Notes: generated by a model from the letters alone, not told the origin. A DNA stretch of 64,000 nucleotides from Tepidibacter thalassicus DSM 15285 (GCF_900129915.1 NZ_FQXH01000005.1:1-64000), one strand, 5' to 3'. Shown: positions 27,483 to 37,426, counted from the stretch's first letter. Numbers and translations: made by a program.

Positions 27483-28157
27483 ATGAAAAATTATAGTGTA
27501 TTTGATGTAGTAGGGCCTAATATGATTGGACCGTCAAGCTCGCATACTGCAGGAGCTGCTAGACTTGGAAGAATGGCAGCAAAAATTGCAGGTGATAATG
27601 TTAAAAAAGTAAGATTTTTACTTCATGGGTCTTTTGCAGAAACTTATAAAGGTCATGGAACGGATAAAGCATTAGTGGGAGGTATATTAGGGTTTTCTCC
27701 AGAAGATGATAGAATAAAAAATTCTTTTGAAATAGCAAATGAAAAAGGCGTAGAATTTGAATTTATCCCTATTGACTTGGGTGATGATAAACATCCTAAT
27801 ACAGTTAAAATTGTGATGAATACAGAAGACGGAAGAACAGTTGAGGTAATGGGAGCTTCAATTGGGGGAGGAAATATAAAGGTAACGGAAATAAATGGAC
27901 TTGAAATTGAATTTACAGGAGCATATCCAACATTAATAGTGAAGCAATGGGATGTTCCTGGTGCTGCTGCTCATATTACAAATTGTGTAGCTAAAAATAA
28001 TATTAATATAGCTTTTATGAGTATATATAGAGAAGAAAAAGGAAATGAAGCATTTACGATAATAGAAGCTGATGATCATATAGATGGTAATGTAATAGAA
28101 GATATAAAGTCTAACAATAAATTTATACAAGATGCATTTATAATAGAAGGATTTTAA
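27483..28157 (+). CDS. sdaAB: L-serine ammonia-lyase, iron-sulfur type, beta subunit
   Basis: With SdaAA this forms the oxygen-sensitive [4Fe-4S] L-serine dehydratase, giving pyruvate and ammonia, a main step of amino-acid fermentation. The 224-residue product has the SDH beta signature GPSSSHTAGAARLGRMA at its N-terminus and a C-terminal ACT domain (VPGAAAHITNCVAKNNINIAFM). AAAGGAG precedes the ATG. sdaAA follows after 28 bases. Confidence 0.95.
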   Translation: MKNYSVFDVVGPNMIGPSSSHTAGAARLGRMAAKIAGDNVKKVRFLLHGSFAETYKGHGTDKALVGGILGFSPEDDRIKNSFEIANEKGVEFEFIPIDLGDDKHPNTVKIVMNTEDGRTVEVMGASIGGGNIKVTEINGLEIEFTGAYPTLIVKQWDVPGAAAHITNCVAKNNINIAFMSIYREEKGNEAFTIIEADDHIDGNVIEDIKSNNKFIQDAFIIEGF

Positions 28158-28185
28158 TAAAACTATAATTTATAAGGAAAGGTGA

Positions 28186-29073
28186 ATGCTAGTGAACAGT
28201 ATGAATTTTACAAATGGAGAAGAGCTATTAAGACTATGTGAAAAGAATAATAAAACTATATATGAAGTTTGTATAGAAAGAGAAATGGAGATAAGTGGAA
28301 AAAGCAAAGAAGAGATATTAAATAGAATGAGAGAAAGTTTAGAAATAATGAAAAATGCTATTAAAAAAAGCCTTACAGAAGATATAAAATCTGTTGGAGG
28401 GCTTATTGGAGGAGAAGCTAAAAAAATTAGAAATAGATTAGCTTCGGAAAGACCTGTATGTGGATATCTTATGTCAAAGGCAATAAGTGCAGCTATGGGG
28501 GTTTTAGAAGTTAATGCTTCAATGGGGCTTATTGTTGCAGCCCCAACAGCTGGTTCTTGTGGAATACTTCCAGGTGCTATTATAACTGTAGGTGAAGAAT
28601 ATGGTCTTAGTGATGAAGATATGCTCAATGCTATATTTACAGGATCAGCTATAGGAATAATTATAACTAGAAATGCAACTGTTGCAGGAGCAGAAGGTGG
28701 ATGTCAAGCTGAAACAGGAGCAGCAGCTGCCATGGCAGCTGCTGGAGTAGTTGAAATGATGGGTGGAACACCAAGACAAGCTATACATGCTGCTGCTACA
28801 ACTTTAAAAAATATAATGGGACTTATTTGTGATCCAATTGCTGGGCTTGTTGAGGCTCCTTGTCAAAAGAGAAATGCAATAGGGGTAGCAAATGCTTTAA
28901 TATCTGCTGAAATGGCATTAGCAGGAGTTGAAAGTATAGTTCCATTTGATGAAGTTGTAGAAGCTATGTATAAAGTTGGTAAAACTCTTCCTATGGAACT
29001 AAGAGAAACTGCTTTAGGTGGAGTAGCTGCTACATGTACGGGATGTAATTTAACTAAAAAGATATTTGGCTAA
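28186..29073 (+). CDS. sdaAA: L-serine ammonia-lyase, iron-sulfur type, alpha subunit
   Basis: The catalytic alpha subunit, 295 residues, carries the cluster cysteines in EGGCQAETGAAAAMAAAG, LICDPIAGLVEAPC and near the end in TCTGC. The GSCGILPGAI segment is also typical. Start choice is not fully settled: ATG at 28186 lies 2 bases after GGTG, and GTG at 28192 and ATG at 28201 are alternatives. A bidirectional terminator follows, shared with the convergent carboxypeptidase gene. Confidence 0.95.
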   Translation: MLVNSMNFTNGEELLRLCEKNNKTIYEVCIEREMEISGKSKEEILNRMRESLEIMKNAIKKSLTEDIKSVGGLIGGEAKKIRNRLASERPVCGYLMSKAISAAMGVLEVNASMGLIVAAPTAGSCGILPGAIITVGEEYGLSDEDMLNAIFTGSAIGIIITRNATVAGAEGGCQAETGAAAAMAAAGVVEMMGGTPRQAIHAAATTLKNIMGLICDPIAGLVEAPCQKRNAIGVANALISAEMALAGVESIVPFDEVVEAMYKVGKTLPMELRETALGGVAATCTGCNLTKKIFG

Positions 29074-29110
29074 TATAAAAGCTGTTGGGAAACCAACAGC
29101 TTTTATATTA
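29071..29110. terminator. Bidirectional terminator, sdaAA/D,D-carboxypeptidase
   Basis: A perfect 18-bp stem (29071-29088 with 29093-29110) with AAAGCTGTTGG/CCAACAGCTTT serves both convergent genes and overlaps both stop codons. Confidence 0.88.
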
Positions 29111-30386
29111 ATTTCTTTTTCTTTCGTATTTTCTTATTTAAATATCTAATTAATAAGCAAACTATTATTAGTCCGGTTATTATTTTTAATGATATTTTGA
29201 GTATTAATAAGGTTTTTTTCAATAATTTATTTATGTCTAAGTTAAATAATATAGAATTAACATTATTTAATGCTACTAAATTTATTTTAGAAATAATTTT
29301 TTTATCTTGATAAATTTCTATTTTACCAACTATATCTCCTTTTTTTATTGGTATATTGATATTTTGATTTAATTTTATTTTTGTGCTTATGTTTGTTATA
29401 TCTTCATCTTTTTTTAGAACTATATTAAAATCGTTATTTGAACCGTATTTAAGAGTTTTTTCTTTAGTAAATGGAATTTTTTTTGTTCCGATAATTTTAT
29501 TTTTATTTATAATTTTATTTAATGAATAATTTTCAAATCCATAATCTAAAAGGGTCCTAGAATCTCTATAAACATCTTTACCTTCAGATTTTAAAACAAC
29601 AGAAATTAATCTAAATCCATCCTTTTGCCCGCTTGATATAAGACATTGTCGCGCAATACTTGTATATCCTGTTTTTATTCCATCAACTAAATCGTATTTT
29701 ATATTTACTATTTTACCTTTATATTCCATTGTATTGTATCCACCAACACCCCATAAAAATCTATTAGAATTTCTAAAAAATCTTTCATATGGATATTGTT
29801 CAGTAGGTGGAAATTTAATATATGGAGTTTTTACTATTTCTCTGAATTTTTTGTGTTTCATAGCTTCTTTTGCAATTAGCGATAAATCATATGCACTAGT
29901 GTAATGATTTTCATCAGGAAGACCATTTGGGTTATTAAAATGAGTATTTTTAGCTCCTAGTTCTTTTGCTCTTTTGTTCATGAGTTTAACAAATTCATCT
30001 ATAGATCCTGAAATATATTTAGCGAGAACTACAGCTGCATCATTTGCGGATCTTATTAACATAGCTTTTAAAAGCTCTTCGACCGTAAAAGTTTCACCTT
30101 TTTTTATATACATGCTACTTCCGTCAATATATCCTAAATCATAATCTATTGTTATTTTATCGGTTAGATTGCCGTTTTCTAATGTAAGAAGAGCTGTCAT
30201 AACTTTAGTAGTTGAAGCGGGATACATTTTTTTGTGTATATTTTTTCCGTATAAAATTTTACCGGTATTGTAATCAATGAGAATTGCAGCTTCTGAAGTT
30301 ATCTGAATATTTTCTTCTCCAAAAATGGTAAGAAAAGATGAAGATATTAAGATTATTGTTAAAAATATTGATACAAATTTTTTCAT
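29103..30386 (-). CDS. D-alanyl-D-alanine carboxypeptidase (S11, DacB/DacF-like)
   Basis: This low-molecular-weight PBP removes the terminal D-Ala of wall peptides. The 427-residue product has a signal peptide (about 1-23), Ser58-x-x-Lys61 in ASTTKVM, SANDAA and DGIKTGYT as the three active-site motifs, a beta-rich C-terminal domain, and a final membrane anchor (about 395-417) followed by a lysine-rich tail. GGAGG fits the ATG at 30386. Whether it serves vegetative wall or spore cortex cannot be told. Confidence 0.93.
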   Translation of the reverse strand: MKKFVSIFLTIILISSSFLTIFGEENIQITSEAAILIDYNTGKILYGKNIHKKMYPASTTKVMTALLTLENGNLTDKITIDYDLGYIDGSSMYIKKGETFTVEELLKAMLIRSANDAAVVLAKYISGSIDEFVKLMNKRAKELGAKNTHFNNPNGLPDENHYTSAYDLSLIAKEAMKHKKFREIVKTPYIKFPPTEQYPYERFFRNSNRFLWGVGGYNTMEYKGKIVNIKYDLVDGIKTGYTSIARQCLISSGQKDGFRLISVVLKSEGKDVYRDSRTLLDYGFENYSLNKIINKNKIIGTKKIPFTKEKTLKYGSNNDFNIVLKKDEDITNISTKIKLNQNINIPIKKGDIVGKIEIYQDKKIISKINLVALNNVNSILFNLDINKLLKKTLLILKISLKIITGLIIVCLLIRYLNKKIRKKKKLI

Positions 30387-30465
30387 ATATACCTCCAATC
30401 TAAAAGCAATATGATTTTAGTATAACATATTTTAGTCAATAATGAAATGTAAGGAGGGATTATAA

Positions 30466-31104
30466 GTGAAGTTAAATATAAGAAATTTTATTATATTTTT
30501 AATTGTATTAGGAATAGTTTTTATTGGTATAATTTCAAGTGGAAAAATTAATTTTGGAAAAACTATTTATGTTGTAAGTCCAAATGAAAATATAGAAGAA
30601 AGTGTTAGTGAAGAATATAGTGCTGATAATGAAAAAATGGAGATAGATGAAAATTCAAAAATAGCAGTTTATATAAGTGGAGAAGTAAAAACATGTGGAG
30701 TAGTTAATGTAAATGTTGGAGATAGACTTATAGATGCTGTAGATAAATTAGGTGGACTTACAGAAAATGCAGATTTAAATAAGGTTAATTTAGCTATAAA
30801 ATTAGAAGATGGATGCCATTATATAATACCTAAAAAAGGAGAATTTACACAAGAGCAAGAAAGAAATAAATTTATAAATACAAATAGAAATAATGATAGT
30901 ATTAATTCGGCTAAAATTAATATAAATACAGCAACTTTAAATGAGTTAAATACATTACCCGGTATAGGTAATGTTATATCTTCTAGAATTATAGCTTATA
31001 GAAAACAAAATGGAAATTTTAATTCTATAAGTGATATAAAAAATGTATCTGGTATAGGGGATAAAAAATTTGAAGCAATAAAAGATTTGATAACGGTAAA
31101 TTAA
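30466..31104 (+). CDS. comEA: ComEA-like helix-hairpin-helix DNA-binding protein
   Basis: ComEA is the membrane-anchored DNA receptor of natural transformation. The 212-residue product has a membrane segment (about 7-27), an acidic linker, a SLBB domain (about 65-122, VYISGEVKTCGVV), and a C-terminal double helix-hairpin-helix (ININTATLNELNTLPGIG, VSGIGDKKFEAI). The start is GTG behind AAGGAGGG. comEC is 13 kb away, not adjacent. Similar proteins exist in Clostridia not known to be competent. Confidence 0.88.
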   Translation: MKLNIRNFIIFLIVLGIVFIGIISSGKINFGKTIYVVSPNENIEESVSEEYSADNEKMEIDENSKIAVYISGEVKTCGVVNVNVGDRLIDAVDKLGGLTENADLNKVNLAIKLEDGCHYIIPKKGEFTQEQERNKFINTNRNNDSINSAKININTATLNELNTLPGIGNVISSRIIAYRKQNGNFNSISDIKNVSGIGDKKFEAIKDLITVN

Positions 31105-31172
31105 ATACATTTATATTATAAAATATGATATTATATATTTGTAATTTTCAATAAAAAGGAAGGTGAAAACCT

Positions 31173-32210
31173 ATGGAAAATAATATAAAATTAACTCAAA
31201 TGACAACTTCTGCAGGCTGAGCTGCTAAGATTGGGCCAGAGGTTCTGGCTGATGTTCTTAGTAGTTTACCTAAGATTGAAAGTGAAAAATTATTAATAGG
31301 ACTTGATACAGCTGATGATGCTGCTGTTTATAGATTGAATGAAGAAATGGCTTTGATACAAACGTTAGATTTTTTTACTCCTGTAGTTGATGATCCTTAT
31401 TTATTTGGACAAATTGCAGCTGCTAATTCTCTTTCAGATGTATATGCCATGGGAGGAAAACCTATAGTTGCCATGAATATAGTGTGTTTTCCGTCTTGTA
31501 CTGATATGGGTATATTAGCTGAAATATTAAAGGGAGGATATGATAAAGTACAAGAATCAGGCGCACTTCTTGTGGGAGGACATTCAATTGATGATAAAGA
31601 ACCTAAATACGGACTTTCTGTTTCTGGAATTGTTCATCCACAAAAAGTATTATCAAATTCTACTGCAAAAGAAGGAGATGTATTGATAATAACAAAACCA
31701 ATAGGACTTGGTATTATAAATACAGCTATAAAAGCTGGAATTGCAGATAAAAATATAGAAGATGAAGCAATTAAAATAATGGCTCATTTAAATAAATATG
31801 CAGCAAAGGCATTTGATGAAATAAAAGTAAATTCAGTTACAGATATAACAGGATTTGGACTTTTAGGACATGCTCTTGAAATGGCAAAAGCATCTAATGT
31901 TTCAATTGAAATTGATTCAAAAAATATTCCTATAATGGATTCGGCTTTAGAATTTGCTAATATGGGAATAATACCTGCTGGAATGTATAGAAATAGAGAT
32001 TATATATCTAGAGATGTTTATTATGAGGGTGTAAAATCTTCTGTTATGGATATTTTATATGATCCTCAAACTTCAGGAGGACTTTTGATTTCTGTAGATG
32101 CAGATAAAGGAGAAGAATTAGTGAAAAGTATTATGAAAAATAAAGGATTAGAGGCTAAGATAATAGGAAAGGTAATAAATAAAGGGGAAAAGTATATAAA
32201 TGTAAAATAA
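31173..32210 (+). CDS. selD: Selenide, water dikinase (a selenocysteine-containing SelD)
   Basis: SelD makes selenophosphate from selenide and ATP for selenocysteine synthesis. The gene starts at ATG 31173 behind AAGGAAGGTG and reads through an in-frame TGA at 31218-31220 that encodes Sec16 in SAG[12 protein letters not shown], the position of the catalytic Cys/Sec of the family, with Lys19 next to it. The 345-residue product then has the ATP-binding TADDAAVY and the typical [11 protein letters not shown] hairpin fitting a bacterial SECIS lies just after the UGA. Ordinary gene callers would begin at the ATG at 31335 and lose the active site. Confidence 0.95.
31218..31252 (+). promoter_or_regulatory. 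Bacterial SECIS element for selD Sec16
   Basis: Downstream of the TGA (31218-31220), GCCAG (31235-31239) pairs with CTGGC (31245-31249) around the loop AGGTT. Spacing of the loop, about 20 bases after UGA, and the GGT in the loop fit elements bound by SelB. Confidence 0.75.
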
Positions 32211-32223
32211 AGGGGAGATAAAA

Positions 32224-33627
32224 GTGAATAAAAAAAGTTTGTTTTCTCAATTGCCATCAGTAGAGGAAATATTAAATAATAAAAAAATAATGGGTTTAAT
32301 TGAAAAATATTCAAGAAATTTAATTGTAGATACTATAAGAGATTGTATAGATGATGTAAGAAAAAGAATAATTTCTTTGAAAGATTGTGAAATTGATACT
32401 TTTTATATAGATTATGATAAATTAATAGAAAATATAATAAAAAATTTAGAAAGTGTTTATTCGCTTTCTTTAAAAAAAGTTATTAATGCGACTGGAGTCG
32501 TTATACATACAAATTTAGGTAGATCACTTCTTTCTGATAGTATAAAAGAAGATGTTTGGAAAATTGCATCTAGATATACAAATTTAGAATATGATTTAGA
32601 GTTAGGACAGAGAGGGTCAAGATATTCACATTTAGAAGATATTATAAAAAAATTAACAGGAGCAGAATCAGTATTAGTTGTGAATAACAATGCAGCAGCT
32701 GTTTTATTGGTTTTAAGTACACTTGCTAATGGAAAAGAAGTAATAGTGTCTAGAGGGGAACTAGTTGAAATAGGAGGATCTTTTAGAATTCCTAAAGTAA
32801 TGGAGCAGAGTGGAGCAATATTGAGAGAAGTAGGAACTACAAATAAAACTCATATTAAAGATTATGAAGAAGAAATAAATGAAAATACAGCATTACTTTT
32901 AAAAGTTCATACAAGTAATTATAGAATATTAGGATTTACTAAAACTGTAGATATAGATGAATTGTCAATATTAGGTAAAAAATACAATCTTCCGGTGGTT
33001 GAAGATTTAGGTAGTGGGCTTTTTATAGATATTTCAAGATATGGATTAAAGTATGAACCGACAGTAATAGATTCACTTAAAAAGGGTGCTGATATAGTAA
33101 CTTTTAGTGGAGATAAAATATTAGGAGGTCCTCAAGCGGGAATAATTATTGGTAAAAAAGAATATATAGAAAAAATGAAGAAAAATCAGTTAACACGTGC
33201 TTTAAGAGTTGACAAACTTACAATAGCAGCTCTTGAAGCTACATTTAAATTGTATTTAGATGAAAATAGAGCTATTAAGGAAGTGCCAACGCTTAGAATG
33301 CTTACATTTACAGCGGATGAATTGAGCAAAAAAGCTGAAAAGTTATATAATATGATAAAAAATGAAAAGTTAGATATTGATTTGAATATAGAAGATGGAT
33401 ATTCTCAAGTTGGAGGAGGATCTATGCCTCTTGAAAATATAAAAACTAAAGTAATAACAATTATTCCTAAACGAATTAGCGTTTCGGAATTAGAAAGAAA
33501 GTTAAGGTTATGTGAAAATCATATTATTGCAAGAATATATGACAATAAATATGTAATAGATGTAAGAACTGTATTTGAGGATGAATTCGAAATAATTGTA
33601 AAAGAACTTGTTAATGTTTTGAAATAG
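32224..33627 (+). CDS. selA: L-seryl-tRNA(Sec) selenium transferase
   Basis: SelA converts seryl-tRNA(Sec) to selenocysteinyl-tRNA(Sec) using selenophosphate. The 467-residue PLP enzyme has an N-terminal tRNA-binding domain, [14 protein letters not shown], and the cofactor Lys298 in [14 protein letters not shown]. The start is GTG behind AAAGGGGAG. It lies 13 bases after selD and 10 before selB, a clear operon. Confidence 0.96.
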   Translation: MNKKSLFSQLPSVEEILNNKKIMGLIEKYSRNLIVDTIRDCIDDVRKRIISLKDCEIDTFYIDYDKLIENIIKNLESVYSLSLKKVINATGVVIHTNLGRSLLSDSIKEDVWKIASRYTNLEYDLELGQRGSRYSHLEDIIKKLTGAESVLVVNNNAAAVLLVLSTLANGKEVIVSRGELVEIGGSFRIPKVMEQSGAILREVGTTNKTHIKDYEEEINENTALLLKVHTSNYRILGFTKTVDIDELSILGKKYNLPVVEDLGSGLFIDISRYGLKYEPTVIDSLKKGADIVTFSGDKILGGPQAGIIIGKKEYIEKMKKNQLTRALRVDKLTIAALEATFKLYLDENRAIKEVPTLRMLTFTADELSKKAEKLYNMIKNEKLDIDLNIEDGYSQVGGGSMPLENIKTKVITIIPKRISVSELERKLRLCENHIIARIYDNKYVIDVRTVFEDEFEIIVKELVNVLK

Positions 33628-33637
33628 GGGGAATATT

Positions 33638-35518
33638 ATGAAAAATGTAATAATAGGTACAGCAGGGCATATAGATCATGGAAAAACTACTTTAATTAAG
33701 GCTCTTACGGGAAGAGAAACAGATAGATTAAAAGAAGAAAAAAAGAGAGGAATATCTATCGATTTAGGATTTACATATTTTGATTTGCCAAGTGGAAAAA
33801 GAGCTGGTATAGTTGATGTTCCAGGGCATGAGAAATTTATTAAAAATATGTTAGCTGGAGCATCGGGAATGGATATGGTTCTTTTAGTGGTAGCAGCAGA
33901 TGAAGGGGTTATGCCTCAAACTATAGAACATTTAGATATTTTAAATTTTTTAAATGTAAAAAATGGAATTATTGTAATAACGAAATCTGATTTAGTAGAA
34001 GATGATTTTTTAGAGCTTGTAAAAGAAGACATTAAAGAGCAAGTTAAGGATACATTTTTAAAAGATGCTTTAATTATCGAGGTAGATTCTGTTACTAAAA
34101 GAGGAATTAATGACTTAATTGAGGCTATAGATAGGATAAGTGAAGAAGTAAAAAATAAAAATTTAGATTCTCTGCCAAGGCTTAATATAGACAGAGTATT
34201 TTCTGTAAAGGGATTTGGAACTGTAGTTACAGGAACTTTAATTGAAGGAAAAATAAATATAGATGATAATATGTTTATATATCCTAAGGGGATAGAAACT
34301 AAGGTTAGAAGTATACAAGTTCATGGAAATTCAGTTAAAACAGCTTATGCTGGGCAACGAGTTGCAATAAATTTATCAAATGTAAAAGTTGAAGATATAC
34401 AAAGAGGAGATGTATTAGCTTATCCTGATTCATTGATAGAATCTATGATGATTGATGTTAAAATTTCTTTAGTAAAACACTCTTTAAGAAAAATAGAATA
34501 TTGGGATAGAATAAGGCTTTATCATGGAACGAGGGAAATTTTAGGAAGAATTGTTCCGTTGGATAAAGAATATTTGAATCCAGGTGATACTGGATATTGT
34601 CAAATTAGGCTTGAGGAGTCAATTGTTGCTAAAAATAGGGATACTTTTGTAATAAGGTTTTATTCTCCTATGAAAACTGTAGGAGGAGGAGTAATACTTG
34701 ATAGTAATCCTAAAAAACACAAAAGATTTGATAAAGAAGTTTTGCAATATTTAAAATTAAAAGAACGTGGGGATACAAAAGAAGTATTAGAGGAAATAAT
34801 AAAAAAACATAGTAGAGAATATCCTTCTTTAAAGGATATATCTGTTTATATAGGTGAAAAAGAGGAAATAATACAAGATAAAGTTAATTCTTTGTGTGCA
34901 GATAAAAAAGTTGTGAGTATAAATAATATGTATATACATAGGTATTTTTATGAAGAATTAATGGAAAAAACTTTGAATTTGCTTTTAGATTTTCATAATA
35001 AATATCCTTTGAAAAAAGGAGTGTTAAAAGAAGAATTGAGGTCTAAAGTAGAAAAAAATCTTAAAAATAAAGATTTTGATAAGTTATTAAATTTATTTAT
35101 CGAAGAACAAAAAATAAAAGTTGTACAGAATTTAGTTAGTATATACGATTTTGAAGTTGTGTTTAGTGAAAGTCAGATTAAAATAAAACAAGAAATTGAA
35201 TCTAAATTAAAAAATGATGGATTAACTCCTAGAAATATTTCTGAGATTATACAAGGTAGACAGGAATATAAGGAAGTTTTAGAAGCGTTAATTTCAGATA
35301 CTCTTGTAAAAGTTACTGATGAATTGGTGTATCACAAGGAATACTATCAAAAGGCTTTAAGTATTGTTAAAAGATATATAAAAGAGAATGGAAGTTTAAC
35401 ATTAGGAGATTTTAGAGATTTAATAGGAGCTAGTAGAAAGTATGCCATGGCATTACTAGAAGATTTTGATAAAAACAAAATAACAAAGAGAGTTGGAGAT
35501 AAAAGGGTACTTATCTAG
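33638..35518 (+). CDS. selB: Selenocysteine-specific elongation factor SelB
   Basis: SelB is the EF-Tu-like GTPase that delivers Sec-tRNA(Sec) to UGA codons marked by SECIS. The 626-residue protein has the G domain ([24 protein letters not shown]), EF-Tu-like domains 2-4, and a C-terminal run of winged helices (about 400-626) that bind the SECIS. A response-regulator gene follows after 11 bases and is probably cotranscribed. Confidence 0.96.
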   Translation: MKNVIIGTAGHIDHGKTTLIKALTGRETDRLKEEKKRGISIDLGFTYFDLPSGKRAGIVDVPGHEKFIKNMLAGASGMDMVLLVVAADEGVMPQTIEHLDILNFLNVKNGIIVITKSDLVEDDFLELVKEDIKEQVKDTFLKDALIIEVDSVTKRGINDLIEAIDRISEEVKNKNLDSLPRLNIDRVFSVKGFGTVVTGTLIEGKINIDDNMFIYPKGIETKVRSIQVHGNSVKTAYAGQRVAINLSNVKVEDIQRGDVLAYPDSLIESMMIDVKISLVKHSLRKIEYWDRIRLYHGTREILGRIVPLDKEYLNPGDTGYCQIRLEESIVAKNRDTFVIRFYSPMKTVGGGVILDSNPKKHKRFDKEVLQYLKLKERGDTKEVLEEIIKKHSREYPSLKDISVYIGEKEEIIQDKVNSLCADKKVVSINNMYIHRYFYEELMEKTLNLLLDFHNKYPLKKGVLKEELRSKVEKNLKNKDFDKLLNLFIEEQKIKVVQNLVSIYDFEVVFSESQIKIKQEIESKLKNDGLTPRNISEIIQGRQEYKEVLEALISDTLVKVTDELVYHKEYYQKALSIVKRYIKENGSLTLGDFRDLIGASRKYAMALLEDFDKNKITKRVGDKRVLI

Positions 35519-35529
35519 GAGGATTATGT

Positions 35530-36216
35530 ATGATAAAAATATTAATAATAGATGATCAGCCCTTATTAATAGAACAGATAAAATATGCCTTTGAAGATGA
35601 ATATTATAAAATGAATAGAGTATATAATATAGAAGAAGTATTAAAACAAATAGAAAATAAAAGTTATGATATAATAATTTTAGAATCTGAACTTCATAAA
35701 AAAGATGGATTTCAAATATGTAAAGAAATTAGAAAATTTTCATCGGTCCCGATAATAATGATTACACCTATGGGAGAGGATATGAAAAAGATAATGGCTT
35801 TAGAGTTTGGGGCTGATGATTGTCTGTCAAAACCTTTTAATGTTTTGGAATTAAAAGCTAGAATAAAAGCAATTTTGAGACGAACTAAAAGAGTAGAAGT
35901 TGTGAATTTATCACCAGAATTTGAAATAGGAGAATTTAAAATCAATACATTGGGGAGAAAAATAAGCTATAAAGGTGAAGATATAAATTTAACTGGAAAA
36001 GAATTTGATTTGTTCTTACTTTTAATTACAAATCCCAATAAGGTATTTAACAGGCAACAGCTTTTAGAAAAAATATGGGGATACGAATATTATGGAGATT
36101 TAAGAACTGTAGATGTTCATGTGAGAAGGCTTAGAGAAAAAATAGAAAAAAATTCTTCTAATCCTAAATATATATTGACTAAATGGGGGATGGGTTATTA
36201 TTTTAAGGAAAAGTAA
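35530..36216 (+). CDS. OmpR-family response regulator with atypical receiver
   Basis: A 228-residue regulator with an N-terminal receiver (about 1-118) and a C-terminal winged-helix DNA-binding domain (about 132-226, GKEFDLFLLLITNPNKVFNR, RTVDVHVRRLREKI). The acidic pair Asp8-Asp9 and the lysine in CLSKPF are kept, but the phospho-acceptor Asp aligns with Glu52 in IIILESELHKKDG. Glu may mimic the phosphorylated state, so it could be constitutively active. No histidine kinase lies nearby. Location after selB suggests cotranscription, not necessarily shared function. Confidence 0.88.
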   Translation: MIKILIIDDQPLLIEQIKYAFEDEYYKMNRVYNIEEVLKQIENKSYDIIILESELHKKDGFQICKEIRKFSSVPIIMITPMGEDMKKIMALEFGADDCLSKPFNVLELKARIKAILRRTKRVEVVNLSPEFEIGEFKINTLGRKISYKGEDINLTGKEFDLFLLLITNPNKVFNRQQLLEKIWGYEYYGDLRTVDVHVRRLREKIEKNSSNPKYILTKWGMGYYFKEK

Positions 36217-36256
36217 TTAAATGACCTAATATTTAAGTAGATGGGCTTATAATTAG

Positions 36257-36337
36257 AAGGAGGTGAAAACCGTTACAAATAACTTATAAATCATCAACTT
36301 GTTTATAAGTTATTATAAGTATTTGGTAACGGGAATG
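36257..36337 (+). promoter_or_regulatory. Ribosome site separated from the gerM-like ATG by a hairpin
   Basis: A strong Shine-Dalgarno, AAGGAGGTG, lies at 36257-36265, but the first ATG is at 36335. Between them CCGTTAC (36270-36276) pairs with GTAACGG (36326-36332), and a 13-bp stem (36278-36290 with 36302-36314) lies inside. If this folds, only six plus two unpaired bases separate the Shine-Dalgarno from the ATG, the ideal spacing. Confidence 0.65.
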
Positions 36338-37246
36338 ATGAAAAAAATATATTGCATATTGTTGATTTTGACTTTAATTTTATCTGTTGTAGGTTGTAGT
36401 GAACAAATAATTAAGGATAGTATTGAAAAGCAAGAGGTTAAGCTTTATTATTCGAGTTTGGATAATTCAAAAATACAATGGGTTACAAGATCAATAGAGT
36501 ATTCAAATGATATGGAAAAGTATACAAATACTATGAAGGCACTTATAAACGGGCCGTATTCATCTGATATGAGTAGAAGTATAAATGAAAATACTAAAAT
36601 ATTATCAATTGAAAAGAAAAACGATATATTGTATTTAGATTTGTCTAAAGAGTTTTTAGAATTTAAATTAGACATAAATCAAGTGAATTCAGTAATTACA
36701 ATTAGTAATACTTTAAATCAATTTAAAGAAATAAATGGAGTTAAAATTAGAGTAGAAGGAAAAGAATTGATTTCTCCAAAGGGAGAACCTTATGGAATTT
36801 TAAAAGAGTTTGATTTAAGTGATGAAAAAAGTATTGTAATACAGCTTTATTTTCCAGATGAAAACATGGAATATCTTGTTCCTTATAAAAAAAATGTAGA
36901 ATTAAAAGAGGGATATAAGTTAGGGAAGAAAATAGTAGAGGAGATTATAAATGAATCTGAAAGACAGGGATATGATATAATTCCAAAAGGAACGAAATTA
37001 TTGGATTATTCAGAGGATAAAGGTATAGCTACTGTTAATTTTAGTAAAGAATTTATAGATAATTATATAGGTGGATCCGTTGGTGAAACTATGACTATAT
37101 ATTCTATAGTTAATAGTCTTACAGAACTTGAGAATATATCTAGTGTATTATTTTTAATCGAAGGTAAGAAAGTAGATTATTTTTCTCATTATGAATTTAA
37201 TAAACCATTTACTAGAGATGAGAGCTTAATAAAATCTATACAGTAA
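36335..37246 (+). CDS. GerM-like lipoprotein with two GerMN domains
   Basis: The 303-residue product starts MMKKIYCILLILTLILSVVGC, a lipoprotein signal peptide with the lipobox VVGC. Two GerMN domains follow (about 45-140 and 170-280), as in the GerM family, which is linked to spore germination and sporulation in Bacillus and resembles wall-linked scaffold proteins. The TTG at 36299 is in frame but yields no signal peptide start. Translation initiation appears to need the upstream hairpin. The neighbouring response regulator may be in the same transcript. Confidence 0.87.
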   Translation: MMKKIYCILLILTLILSVVGCSEQIIKDSIEKQEVKLYYSSLDNSKIQWVTRSIEYSNDMEKYTNTMKALINGPYSSDMSRSINENTKILSIEKKNDILYLDLSKEFLEFKLDINQVNSVITISNTLNQFKEINGVKIRVEGKELISPKGEPYGILKEFDLSDEKSIVIQLYFPDENMEYLVPYKKNVELKEGYKLGKKIVEEIINESERQGYDIIPKGTKLLDYSEDKGIATVNFSKEFIDNYIGGSVGETMTIYSIVNSLTELENISSVLFLIEGKKVDYFSHYEFNKPFTRDESLIKSIQ

Positions 37247-37272
37247 AAATACTTGGTATAATAAAAAAGTTC

Positions 37273-37301
37273 TTGTCAAAAAATAATGTATATGCTATTA
37301 T
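37273..37301 (+). promoter_or_regulatory. Promoter of selC
   Basis: TTGTCA (37273-37278) and TATTAT (37296-37301) are 17 bases apart, about 29 bases before the tRNA. Confidence 0.7.
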
Positions 37302-37329
37302 TAGTAGTGTCAAAGAAAGGACGCTATAT

Positions 37330-37426
37330 GGGGGTAGATGGGTGCTGGTGTGCCCTCTGGTCTTCAAAACCAGTACGGGGAGTTAGGAGCTTCCTGGGTA
37401 GGTTCGATTCCTACATACTCCCGCCA
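37330..37426 (+). tRNA. selC: tRNA-Sec (anticodon TCA)
   Basis: The 97-base gene has the hallmarks of tRNA-Sec: a six-pair D stem, an anticodon stem CTGGT/ACCAG with loop CTTCAAA (anticodon TCA at 37364-37366), a long variable arm, a T arm GTAGG-TTCGATT-CCTAC, an extended acceptor stem, and encoded CCA at the 3' end. It reads UGA. It lies close to selDAB, with its own promoter and terminator. Confidence 0.96.

Noticed and set aside
28170-28628. Long open frame on the minus strand opposite sdaAA
   Set aside because: It is antisense to a well-conserved gene, has no ribosome site or family signature, and arises from codon bias. The same holds for other antisense frames, for example 2119-2538, 12620-13159 and 51912-52547.
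31335-32210. selD read as a 5'-truncated gene or a pseudogene because of the TGA at 31218
   Set aside because: The TGA falls exactly at the known Cys/Sec site, a SECIS-like hairpin follows, and all other sel genes are present nearby. It is a selenocysteine codon.
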